Below are positions 16,560 to 23,816 of a stretch of DNA of 32,840 nt, in pieces (position 1 is the stretch's first letter; each line of letters opens with the position of its first letter). The notes beneath the pieces were generated by a model that ran no database searches, had not been told where the DNA came from, and worked only from the letters and a program-made list of their open reading frames with translations. Source of the DNA: CALZFJ01 sp051878575 (GTDB taxonomy: Bacteria; Bacteroidota; Bacteroidia; Bacteroidales; Muribaculaceae); assembly GCA_051878575.1 (NCBI GenBank), contig JBJEKJ010000073.1, positions 1 to 32,840 of the forward strand, written 5' to 3'. The position numbers and the translations under genes were made by a program.

Positions 16560-16592
16560 AAGAATCCGAACTGCGATGCAATTCGGATTCTT
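16560..16592 (-). terminator. Terminator after tRNA-Lys
   Basis: Eleven-base-pair perfect stem (16560-16570 with 16582-16592), extended inward with one mismatch. On the minus strand it is followed by a modest T-rich TCTTTATCC. It lies immediately after the tRNA 3' end. Confidence 0.7.
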
Positions 16593-16597
16593 GGAGG

Positions 16598-16670
16598 TGA
16601 CCCCGGAGAGGCTCGAACTCTCGACCCAATGATTAAGAGTCATTTGCTCTACCAACTGAGCTACGGAGTC
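16598..16670 (-). tRNA. tRNA-Lys (anticodon CTT)
   Basis: On the minus strand a complete cloverleaf can be folded: acceptor GACTCCG with CGGGGTC (one T-G pair), D arm GCTC-AGTTGGTA-GAGC, anticodon arm AATGA-CTCTTAA-TCATT, and T arm GAGAG-TTCGAGC-CTCTC. Discriminator A is at 16598. The seven-base anticodon loop places CTT at positions 34-36, reading AAG lysine codons. The 3' CCA is not encoded. A near-consensus promoter lies just upstream and a hairpin terminator downstream, so it is probably transcribed alone. Confidence 0.95.
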
Positions 16671-16692
16671 AATCGTTTTTCGATTTCGGTTG

Positions 16693-16723
16693 CAAAGGTA
16701 CGCATTATTTTTTATTCGGCAAT
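16693..16723 (-). promoter_or_regulatory. Bacteroidetes-type promoter for tRNA-Lys
   Basis: On the minus strand ATTG (16723-16720), a 19-base spacer, then TACCTTTG (16700-16693). The tRNA begins 23 bases after the -7 element. Confidence 0.65.
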
Positions 16724-16909
16724 AGTTTTAGCCGATTTTTTTCAAAAAAAATTGATTTTCCCCGAAATTTCCCCGTATTTTTATCCTAAAAGCCTATCCT
16801 TACGGTAAAAAGTAGCCCAATTTACCACAAGCACTCGTCGTTGCGGACTTAGTGAAAGAATCAGAGCGCAATAGGTAAATTGCAAAGGTGTGTGGTGCGA
16901 ATGAGAAAA

Positions 16910-16941
16910 GGCGGCGCCGTGTCGATTCTCGCGGTGCCGCC
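16910..16941 (-). terminator. Terminator of the Hsp20 gene
   Basis: GC-rich 10-base-pair stem with one mismatch (16910-16919 with 16932-16941). On the minus strand it is followed by TTTTCTC. It lies 28 bases after the Hsp20 stop codon. Confidence 0.75.
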
Positions 16942-16968
16942 CATTGTTGTTGTGTTTCCAGTATTAAT

Positions 16969-17403
16969 TTATTGTATTGCGATTGTTCGGTGTAGTTTCA
17001 CGCGTTCGTCCTCGGTCATTTTGGGAAGTGCGATTGTGAGCACTCCATCGTTGACCGATGCCGAGATTTTATCCTTGTCGACGTTGTCGGGCAATACGAG
17101 CGACTGCTGGAACTTCGAGTAGGAGAACTCGCGGCGCAGATACTTCTTGTTGTCGTCCTTCTCCTCGTTATGGTTCTTTTTCTCCATCGATATCACCAGC
17201 TCGTCTTTCTCGTCGAGATTGATGCTGAAATCGTCTTTTGTCATTCCCGGGGCGGCAACCTCAACCTTGAAGCCTTTGTCGTCCTCAATCACGTTGATTG
17301 CCGGAGCCGAAGTGTTGATTTTGGCAACCCAATCATTGTCGAAGAAATCGTTGAAAATACTTGGAAACCAATTCTGATTGTTGAATTTTCTAACAGGCAT
17401 CAT
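16969..17403 (-). CDS. Hsp20/alpha-crystallin small heat-shock protein
   Basis: 144 residues, typical for bacterial small heat-shock proteins. A short N-terminal arm ('WFPSIFNDFFDNDW') is followed by the alpha-crystallin domain: 'PAINVIEDDKGFKVEVAAPG', 'FSINLDEKDELVISMEKK', 'YLRREFSYSKFQQSLVLPDN', and the conserved 'ISASVNDGVLTIALPK'. The C-terminal 'HRTIAIQ' carries the I-x-I motif used for oligomer contacts. It acts as an ATP-independent holdase for unfolding proteins in the cytoplasm. It is preceded by a purine-rich AGGAG about ten bases before the start, uncommon as a deciding signal in Bacteroidetes, and ends in its own terminator. No CIRCE-type operator was seen upstream. Confidence 0.95.
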   Translation of the reverse strand: MMPVRKFNNQNWFPSIFNDFFDNDWVAKINTSAPAINVIEDDKGFKVEVAAPGMTKDDFSINLDEKDELVISMEKKNHNEEKDDNKKYLRREFSYSKFQQSLVLPDNVDKDKISASVNDGVLTIALPKMTEDERVKLHRTIAIQ

Positions 17404-17500
17404 AGTTTTAATCTCCTATTTTTAATGTTAAACGTTCATTTAATTGTTTAGTGCTCGCCGCGCCTTTCGGTTGTGGCTTGCACTATGTGATTCTGCAAAA

Positions 17501-17530
17501 CGAGTGCCACATCTTGCTGTGTGGCACTCG
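17501..17530 (-). terminator. Hairpin downstream of the outer-membrane-like gene, possible terminator
   Basis: Perfect 11-base-pair stem (17501-17511 with 17520-17530) with an eight-base loop. The minus strand continues with TTTTGCAG. It is 170 bases after the gene ending at 17703, rather far, so it may instead be a regulatory hairpin upstream of the Hsp20 gene. Confidence 0.45.
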
Positions 17531-17702
17531 GCATAAGGAGATTTTATACTTGTGAGAACTTTGTTGACACATACGCCCGCGCTTTTTAACCTTGTGCAAG
17601 CTTAATTTGCACTCCGTGTGGCACAACTTGCTGGAATCGAGCCATTTTGGCATAAAGATAGGCTCGATACTGACAATTTTGCGCCGGTGGGGAAGCCGCT
17701 TC

Positions 17703-18620
17703 TCAGTACAAGAGAATGATGCCTGCCGTGAGCGACTGGAACTTCAGTCCGGTTGACTCTTTCAGCACGTTGCATGGCGAGTATTTCACATATAGGCCAA
17801 ATCCCGAGTAGCTAAGGCCGGCCATAACGTCGCAAGTCACGACGTTCTGGCGGATGTTGTCGTTGAAGTGCTCGTGCTTGATGTCGCCGATGCGGTATTT
17901 CGTCTTCACGCTCGCATAGGAGTTGAAATTGAGCACGGCACCCACATTGAGCCATAATTTGCTGAAAAGGTTGCGCTTGTAGGTTATTGGCACGAGCCAT
18001 GCGAATGTCTTGATGCGCGACGACTGCTTCGACACCTCCTCGCCGTAGGTGCCGATGGTGATGCGGCCCTCGTCGTTCTGGTAATATCGCATGTTCTCGT
18101 CGAGGCGATAGTTCTTCCAGTCGACTCCTATTCCCACGCTGAGCTTGTCGGTAGGAGTGAACGACCGCTGATATGCAATGGCGTTGAGCAGCATAATCTC
18201 CCACGACTTGCCCTTGTTGGTGCACATCATGCCTGGAGCGCCCACGGCCACCACGCCTCCGAAGGCAAGGCCTCCGATGGTGATGGCATTCGAAGGATAT
18301 TTTGCCGGTTTTTTCCTGCTGCTGAGCGGCAGTGCGAGCTCCCAGTTGTTGCTGCGCTGGTGCGTGGACACTGTGGCGTCGGGGGCGAAAGGCTTGTGGT
18401 AGGAATAGGTGTAGAGGGAATCGCCCTCTTTTCCGCTGACGGTCACCGTCACGCCATTCTTATTCTCGGTGAGCACCATGCGATGGGCGCCCTCAATTAC
18501 TTTCACGGTGTCGACTTTGGCAGAGTCGGCATGCAGCTCGGCGGCGCCGATAACCGGGAATGTTGCAGCCATGGCCGCTATGATTATGTATATGCGTTTT
18601 ATTGATGTAGGGAATTTCAT
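17703..18620 (-). CDS. Outer-membrane beta-barrel-like protein, tandem copy B
   Basis: The frame extends to a TTG at 18638, but the ATG at 18620 begins a clear signal peptide, 'IYIIIAAMAATFPVIGAAEL', giving 305 residues. After an N-terminal strand pair ('HRMVLTENKNGVTVTVSG'), the rest has alternating hydrophobic strands and ends in '...GIILLY', fitting a small outer-membrane barrel. It shares distinctive words with the gene upstream: 'DWKNYRLDENMRYY', 'GAVLNFNSYAS' and 'GLYVKYSPCNVLKES'. The two are therefore diverged tandem duplicates. It is the last gene of the sigma-factor operon, 33 bases after its paralogue. Function is unknown; I did not recognise a named family beyond porin-like barrels. 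Confidence 0.75.
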   Translation of the reverse strand: MKFPTSIKRIYIIIAAMAATFPVIGAAELHADSAKVDTVKVIEGAHRMVLTENKNGVTVTVSGKEGDSLYTYSYHKPFAPDATVSTHQRSNNWELALPLSSRKKPAKYPSNAITIGGLAFGGVVAVGAPGMMCTNKGKSWEIMLLNAIAYQRSFTPTDKLSVGIGVDWKNYRLDENMRYYQNDEGRITIGTYGEEVSKQSSRIKTFAWLVPITYKRNLFSKLWLNVGAVLNFNSYASVKTKYRIGDIKHEHFNDNIRQNVVTCDVMAGLSYSGFGLYVKYSPCNVLKESTGLKFQSLTAGIILLY

Positions 18621-18653
18621 ATTAGTAGTTGATTTCAATTGTCGCTATCCCGC

Positions 18654-19553
18654 TCAGATGCCTAAGGCAAATCCCACGGAGAATGAGCGGAACTCGGGAA
18701 TGTCGCATTTTTTTAGCACGTTGCAAGGGCTGTATTTCACATATAGGCCGAGGTCGTAGAATTGCACTGCCGCCATAAGGTCGACTGTGACTTTGTGCTG
18801 GCTCACGCCCACGTCGCACTTCTTGAATTCCATCTCGTCCTTGCGGTAGCGGGTGAGGATGCTGCCATAGACGTTGAAGTTGAGCACGGCTCCGGCGCAT
18901 ATCGAAAGCTCTCCGAAGCTCTTTTTAAGCATCACCGGCACGTCTAAGTAGAAAATCTTCAGTCGCGACAGGTGGCTGTAGGTGTCGGCGTCGTATCCGG
19001 CAAGGGCGAGCGTCCCTTTGTCGCCCTTTACGAAGCGAAGGTTATCGTTGAGGCGGTAGTTTTTCCATCCGAAGCCAAAACCGGTGGTTATGCGCCATGC
19101 GTGCGGAAACACCACCGACATGGATATCGGGTTGAGGAATCCGAATTCGGCGGAGTTGCCCATGTTGCACATGTCGGAGGCTCCGTCCATGAGCATGAAG
19201 CCATAGTGCATGCCGAACGACTCAAACCGCTCCACTCTGGCACCCTTGCCGTTTCTCGACTTGGCGTCGGCAAGCGAGCTGAGGAATGGAATCTTGAAGT
19301 CATCCTCATCATCGGCAGCCGTGGCAGGAGCATTCTTGCTGTAGTCGGTGGAATAGGTGTATCGGAATTTCTTGTTGTTGCCGCTTCCTTTCACCTCCAC
19401 GCTCATTCCGCCATCGTTGCGCTCGGTGATTATGATTCGGTGAGGGCGCTCCACTTCCACTACGGTGTCGGTGGCAGTGTTGTCGGCCACGCCGGCAAGG
19501 GCCGAAGCCGATGCCATTGCGGCAATTGAGAATGTTGCTATAAGTCGTCTCAT
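18654..19553 (-). CDS. Outer-membrane beta-barrel-like protein, tandem copy A
   Basis: 299 residues with the signal peptide 'MRRLIATFSIAAMASASALA'. An N-terminal strand region 'HRIIITERNDGGMSVEVKG' is followed by a charged linker rich in D, E and K ('AADDEDDFKIPF'). The C-terminal barrel-like portion carries the shared words 'GWKNYRLNDNLRFV', 'GAVLNFNVYGS' and 'GLYVKYSPCNVLKKC'. These match the downstream gene. It lies 28 bases after the small secreted-protein gene and 33 before its paralogue, in an ECF sigma-factor operon. The product is probably an outer-membrane protein made under control of the co-encoded sigma factor. No known function is assigned. Confidence 0.75.
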   Translation of the reverse strand: MRRLIATFSIAAMASASALAGVADNTATDTVVEVERPHRIIITERNDGGMSVEVKGSGNNKKFRYTYSTDYSKNAPATAADDEDDFKIPFLSSLADAKSRNGKGARVERFESFGMHYGFMLMDGASDMCNMGNSAEFGFLNPISMSVVFPHAWRITTGFGFGWKNYRLNDNLRFVKGDKGTLALAGYDADTYSHLSRLKIFYLDVPVMLKKSFGELSICAGAVLNFNVYGSILTRYRKDEMEFKKCDVGVSQHKVTVDLMAAVQFYDLGLYVKYSPCNVLKKCDIPEFRSFSVGFALGI

Positions 19554-19581
19554 ATATATTGTTGTTGCTTGAGTTGTCGTG

Positions 19582-20043
19582 TTATTTGGATTTTTCGGTG
19601 TTGATAAGTCGCTTTATTCTCTCAGGCGATGCGTCGCCGGTCATGTAGACCACCACTATTCGCTCCTCGCTGCCGCCTGAGTTGGCGTCCTTGTTCACAT
19701 AGAACAGGTAGCGGTTGGCGGAGCTCTTCCGCGGCAGCGTGAACGAGCCATAGCGCAGTCGTCCGCCTCTGTACACAGTCTCCTTGTCGGTGGCTGTCAG
19801 GCCGTCTTTGAGCACCAAATTCTCTATCTCAGCCGCGGTCTTTGTGTCGCACGTAGCCGACAGGCTTCGATAAAGGTCGATGTCGTATTTCTCCACAGCG
19901 TCGCCTGTCACATAGGTGGCCACGGCGTGTGGCAGCTTTGCATATCGTCCGTCGAACACCTTTGCCACGTGGAGCCCTTTTTGGGCTGCTGCCTGAGGGG
20001 CCATCATGGCCCATAGTGCCAAAATGATAAACAGTTTTCTCAT
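19582..20043 (-). CDS. Small secreted protein of the sigma-factor operon
   Basis: A GTG at 20070 is in frame, but the ATG at 20043 starts a good signal peptide, 'MRKLFIILALWAMMAPQAAA', followed by 'QKGLHVAKVFDGRYAKL'. That gives 153 residues and leaves seven bases after the previous stop. The mature part is a small mixed alpha/beta domain with 'LYRSLSATCDTKTAAEIENL' and 'NRYLFYVNKDANSG'. From memory it resembles a small secreted Bacteroidales protein found next to ECF sigma factors (possibly catalogued as DUF6108); I could not verify this. Position between a putative anti-sigma factor and two barrel proteins suggests a periplasmic role in sensing or envelope maintenance. Confidence 0.75.
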   Translation of the reverse strand: MRKLFIILALWAMMAPQAAAQKGLHVAKVFDGRYAKLPHAVATYVTGDAVEKYDIDLYRSLSATCDTKTAAEIENLVLKDGLTATDKETVYRGGRLRYGSFTLPRKSSANRYLFYVNKDANSGGSEERIVVVYMTGDASPERIKRLINTEKSK

Positions 20044-20050
20044 AATATGC

Positions 20051-20527
20051 TCATTGTTGTTCAATTTCACTGATTGATTGACGTATGTCGTCGAAGGGGC
20101 TCTCTATGCTTCCGTGGGCCTCGGCGGCTGCATTGTGCAAGTCGCCCATATCCATGCTCATGATGCCGAGCACACGGGCCTTGTCGTCGACGCGCCTGCC
20201 GTCGATCATGGCGTAGCATCCTTTCTCGGCCTCCACGGTGTGGACTGAGCCGGCAATGCCTATTCCCACCGTGGCTATTGCCGCCACTGCGGCTGCGGCA
20301 GCCACTATGCGCAGTGGGCGTATCCGTGGCTTGCGTCGGGCTCTCTCCACCGCCATGAATCCCAGCACGGCGCGTATGGCGTCGTATTTTCGCTCTGTGC
20401 GGTGAGCCACGGCTCGGCGCAGCAGCGCCTCCTCCTCCACAGTAGTGTCGGCATCGAAGTAGCGGTCGATAAGCTCGTCTATCCGTTCGTCGGTAATCAT
20501 CATGTCGGACATATTCATATCATTCAT
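20051..20527 (-). CDS. Single-pass membrane protein, putative anti-sigma factor
   Basis: 158 residues. The cytoplasmic N-terminal part has 'RIDELIDRYFDADTTVEEEA', a pattern common at the start of Bacteroidetes anti-sigma-like proteins. A basic stretch 'ERARRKPRIRPLR' is followed by one membrane helix at about residues 72-93. The remaining 65 residues, including a single cysteine and a C-terminal 'DDIRQSISEIEQQ', would be periplasmic. Its start overlaps the end of the ECF sigma gene by eight bases, which is typical for sigma/anti-sigma pairs. No zinc-binding anti-sigma motif (HxxxCxxC) is visible, so the regulatory role is inferred from topology and position. Confidence 0.75.
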   Translation of the reverse strand: MNDMNMSDMMITDERIDELIDRYFDADTTVEEEALLRRAVAHRTERKYDAIRAVLGFMAVERARRKPRIRPLRIVAAAAAVAAIATVGIGIAGSVHTVEAEKGCYAMIDGRRVDDKARVLGIMSMDMGDLHNAAAEAHGSIESPFDDIRQSISEIEQQ

Positions 20528-21035
20528 CGTTTCTCGTAGTTAAATAAACGTCTCTAATCGTCTGCCGGGCACGGCTAAGAGCCACCCTCACTGCCGCCGG
20601 CTGCATGTCCAGGGATTCGGCAATCGCCTCATAGCTCATGCCATCAAGCTCTCGCATCCTCACAATCGACTGCTGCTTGTCGGTGAGGCGGTGGTTGATT
20701 ATTCGCTCCACGTTGCGAATGAGCAGCTCTCGCCGCGAGGCCTCACTATTGTCGTCGTCGGCGCAGTCGATGGCGTCGCGGTTCTCATCGAGGCTCACCG
20801 TGGGCGAGTGGCTATGCTTGCGGTAGGCGTCGATGCACACATTGTGAACGGTGGTGACACTGAGAGCCTCGGCCTCGCTCGAGCTGCCTATGCGGTCGCG
20901 GTGCGTCCAAAGGCGGCAGAAGGCGTCTTGCAGTGCGTCCTCGGCCTCGGCGCTGTCGCCGAGAATGCCGGTGGCGATGCGTTGCAGCCTGTGCCTTATC
21001 CGCATGAAAGCCGATGTCAGTGTATCATTGCTCAT
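20520..21035 (-). CDS. ECF-type RNA polymerase sigma factor
   Basis: 171 residues with the two conserved sigma regions and no others. Region 2 is seen in 'ILGDSAEAEDALQDAFCRLW' and region 4 in 'LTDKQQSIVRMRELDG' followed by 'MSYEAIAESLDMQPAAVRVA' and 'LSRARQTIRDVY'. It would direct RNA polymerase to envelope-response promoters, probably including its own operon. It heads a five-gene unit: sigma, putative anti-sigma, small secreted protein and two tandem barrel-like proteins. No standard TAnnTTTG element was evident upstream, consistent with a different promoter class. The upstream neighbour glgB ends at its own terminator. Confidence 0.93.
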   Translation of the reverse strand: MSNDTLTSAFMRIRHRLQRIATGILGDSAEAEDALQDAFCRLWTHRDRIGSSSEAEALSVTTVHNVCIDAYRKHSHSPTVSLDENRDAIDCADDDNSEASRRELLIRNVERIINHRLTDKQQSIVRMRELDGMSYEAIAESLDMQPAAVRVALSRARQTIRDVYLTTRNDE

Positions 21036-21158
21036 CTCTCTTGTCTTAGTATAGGGAAACGTCTTTTTTTTATCCGTTCACATATTGCAAACGCACACCC
21101 CGCGCATTTGTAACATTTGTCGACGAAAAAAATATTTATTTCGACCGGCGCCAATTAA

Positions 21159-21200
21159 ATGCACCCCAAAAGCTCTGTCGATTAAACTTTTGGGGTGCAT
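21159..21200 (-). terminator. Terminator of glgB
   Basis: Perfect 14-base-pair stem (21159-21172 with 21187-21200) with a 14-base loop. On the minus strand it is followed by AATTGG, only weakly U-rich. It lies 44 bases after the glgB stop. Confidence 0.65.
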
Positions 21201-21243
21201 TCTATCTCAAATCCTCATTTCGAGGCTATGTGGCATATTGATG

Positions 21244-23316
21244 CTATTTATTAGTGCCGGATTTTTTGGGGGCGGTGTCGGGCGATGCCGCCTTCTTGGC
21301 GCGGGGCTTCGGGGCGACTTTCAGCACTATTGCCGAGCGTGCGGGGAGGTAGAGCTTGAGCCATCCCACACCGTGGGGTGCATATAGCTCGTCGTGCTCG
21401 GTGAAGTGATGCACGGTGTTGTCGATGTTGCCGTAGCCACCATAGCGAGGATCGTCGCTGTTCATCACTCCCACATATTCGCCCTCGGGGGCGAGGATGC
21501 CGTAGTCGGTGAATGATTTCGACGGATTGAAGTTGTAGACGAAAATCAGCTTGCCGCGCTGATAGGCCAGCACCTGGTCGTCGTCCTTGTCCCACAATTT
21601 GCGCACCGGCAATGCCTGGAACCGCTTCACGCCGCTCACAAGGTGTATCATGTCGTTGTCGAAATTGTTGAGATACTGATATTTCAGGTCGGTGCGGTCG
21701 ACGAGCTCCCATTGGCGGCGGGCATATTTGTAGGACCATCCGTTGCCCTCGCGAGGGAAGTCGATCCACTCGGGATGTCCGAACTCATTGCCCATGAAGT
21801 TGAGGTATCCGCCATTGATTGTGGTGCATGTGACGAGGCGTATCAGCTTGTGTAGCGCGATGCCTCGGTCGACGGTGTAGTTGTTGTCGCCCACCATCAT
21901 GTGCCAGTACATCTCGCTGTCGATGAGGCGGAAAATCAGTGTCTTGTCGCCTACGAGGGCCTGGTCGTGGCTCTCGGCGTAGCTTATCGTCTTCTCGTCG
22001 GCGCGACGGTTGGTCAGCTCCCAGAAAATCGATGTGGGGTGCCAGTCCTCGTCCTTTTTCTCCTTGATGGTCTTAATCCAATAGTCGGGGATTCCCATTG
22101 CCATGCGGTAGTCGAAGCCTATGCCGCCGTCCTTCACCTTTATGGCGAGTCCTGGCATTCCGCTCATCTCCTCGGCTATTGTTATCGCGTCGGGGTTCAC
22201 TCGGTGAATCACCTCGTTGGCAAGGCTCAGGTAGGTTATGGCGTTGGTGTCCTGACCTCCGTTGTAATAGTCGTCGTAGGAGCCGAAAGCCTGTCCGAGG
22301 CCGTGGTTGTAGTATAGCATCGACGTCACTCCATCGAAGCGGAATCCGTCGAATCGATATTCCTCAAGCCAGAACTTGCAGTTGCTGAGCAGGAAGTGCA
22401 GCACCTCGTTCTTGCCATAGTCGAAGCATAGCGAGTCCCACGCCGGATGTTCCCGGCGATGGTCGCCGTAGAAATATTGGTTGTAGCTTCCGTCGAAGCG
22501 GCCAAGTCCTTCCACCTCGTTTTTCACGGCATGTGAGTGCACGATGTCCATAATCACGGCTATGCCGAGGCTGTGGGCGTCGTCGATAAGGTGCTTCAGG
22601 TCGTCGGGCGTTCCAAATCGGCTTGATGCGGCATAGAAGCTCGACACGTGGTAGCCGAATGAGCCGTAGTAGGGATGCTCCTGAATGGCCATAATCTGGA
22701 TAGCGTTGTAGCCGTCGGCAGCCACGCGCGGCAGTACGTTGAGGCGGAACTCGTCGTAGGTGCCCACGCGCTCCTCGTTGGTTGCCATTCCGATGTGGCA
22801 CTCATATATGAGCAGCGGCGATGTGGCGGGCTTGAATTCCTTGATCTTGAATTTGTAGGGTTTGGAGGGATTCCACACCTGTGCCGAGAAGATGTAGGTT
22901 TTCTCGTCCTGCACCACTCGGGTGGCGTAGGCCGGCACGCGCTCGCCCTCGCCTCCGTTCCAACGCACGCGCAACTTGTAGAGGTCGCCGTGCTTCAGGT
23001 CGTCGGCGTCGAGCTTCAGCTCCCATGCGCCGTTGTCGATGCGGGTCATGCGGAATTTCTCAGTCTCTTTCCAATCATTGAACGTGCCGATAAGGAATAT
23101 TTCGGTGGCGTTTGGCGCCCATTCGCGCAGCACCCAGCCGCCGCGGGTCTTGTGCAGTCCGAAAAACTTGTGGGCATTGGCGAAGTCTTCCAATGTCCCA
23201 CCACCGGCAGTCAATTCCTTCTCTTTACGAATCACGTCGTCATGGCGGCCATTGATTACGTTGGCGTAAGGCTCGAGCCATGGATCATTTTTTAGTATCG
23301 GGAGAACTCGTTTCAT
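21244..23316 (-). CDS. glgB: 1,4-alpha-glucan branching enzyme, eukaryote-like GH13 type
   Basis: 690 residues. An N-terminal CBM48-like region ('GGWVLREWAPNATEIFLIG', 'FNDWKETEKFRM') precedes a GH13 barrel. Catalytic residues read as nucleophile Asp328 in 'DGFRFDGVTSMLYYNHG', acid/base Glu382 in 'AITIAEEMSGMPGL' and Asp451 in 'ISYAESHDQALVGDKT'. 'YLNFMGNEFGHPEWIDFPRE' is also diagnostic. These words match eukaryotic/plant-type branching enzymes more closely than the classical enterobacterial GlgB. The enzyme makes alpha-1,6 branches in glycogen. The C-terminus ends in a lysine-rich, low-complexity tail (from about residue 668). It is transcribed alone. No other glycogen genes are in the window. 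Confidence 0.95.
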   Translation of the reverse strand: MKRVLPILKNDPWLEPYANVINGRHDDVIRKEKELTAGGGTLEDFANAHKFFGLHKTRGGWVLREWAPNATEIFLIGTFNDWKETEKFRMTRIDNGAWELKLDADDLKHGDLYKLRVRWNGGEGERVPAYATRVVQDEKTYIFSAQVWNPSKPYKFKIKEFKPATSPLLIYECHIGMATNEERVGTYDEFRLNVLPRVAADGYNAIQIMAIQEHPYYGSFGYHVSSFYAASSRFGTPDDLKHLIDDAHSLGIAVIMDIVHSHAVKNEVEGLGRFDGSYNQYFYGDHRREHPAWDSLCFDYGKNEVLHFLLSNCKFWLEEYRFDGFRFDGVTSMLYYNHGLGQAFGSYDDYYNGGQDTNAITYLSLANEVIHRVNPDAITIAEEMSGMPGLAIKVKDGGIGFDYRMAMGIPDYWIKTIKEKKDEDWHPTSIFWELTNRRADEKTISYAESHDQALVGDKTLIFRLIDSEMYWHMMVGDNNYTVDRGIALHKLIRLVTCTTINGGYLNFMGNEFGHPEWIDFPREGNGWSYKYARRQWELVDRTDLKYQYLNNFDNDMIHLVSGVKRFQALPVRKLWDKDDDQVLAYQRGKLIFVYNFNPSKSFTDYGILAPEGEYVGVMNSDDPRYGGYGNIDNTVHHFTEHDELYAPHGVGWLKLYLPARSAIVLKVAPKPRAKKAASPDTAPKKSGTNK

Positions 23317-23350
23317 TATGTGATGTTCTTTATGAAAACATTATTGCACA

Positions 23351-23358
23351 CAAAAGTA
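23351..23358 (-). promoter_or_regulatory. Promoter -7 element for glgB
   Basis: Minus-strand TACTTTTG fits TAnnTTTG and lies 34 bases before the glgB start. The -33 region is poorly matched. Confidence 0.5.
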
Positions 23359-23715
23359 GCAAAATTTCCCATACCACGCCACATGTTTTACAACATATAA
23401 TGTGAGCCATGCTGAATTGAGTGTTGAAAAGGAGTGGTGAGGCATGGAGAGAATGTGAAATTGAATTGAGCTTGGTTTGCATGGCCTATGTGCAATAATC
23501 GGGCTAAATTGCACTATTTTGGTGCGGTTTTTGAAGTTTTCTGCATCATTTTAGTGCAAAAACAGATAATTGTCACTTTTTTGTAGAAGAACATAGAGCT
23601 GTGGAAACCGATATGCCTCAGTTCCTTGAGATAAATGCCTCATTGGACAGGCAGTTGAGACATCTGCTGATGGTTGTGGCTCAAAGTGTGCCATTCAAGT
23701 CGGTGATGAAAAAGG

Positions 23716-23751
23716 AAGAAGAGCAGGCACTTTGGTGCGCCTGCTCTTCTT
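23716..23751 (-). terminator. Terminator of the protease/LRR operon
   Basis: Perfect 13-base-pair stem (23716-23728 with 23739-23751) with a ten-base loop. The minus strand continues with TCCTTTTTC, a U-tract. It lies 66 bases after the LRR gene's stop. Confidence 0.8.
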
Positions 23752-23816
23752 TAGTGTTGTGTGTGAGCTAATGTTATGGCTGAGAGCTGCCATAATCATT
23801 GATAGTGCTGCACTGA

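Larger units (their letters stand above)
23317..23816. other. 500-base intergenic region upstream of glgB
   Basis: Contains the glgB promoter element (23351-23358), the terminator of the downstream LRR gene (23716-23751), and a short open frame from about 23535 to 23771 that may be a decayed coding remnant. Otherwise AT-rich sequence without recognised features. Confidence 0.5.
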
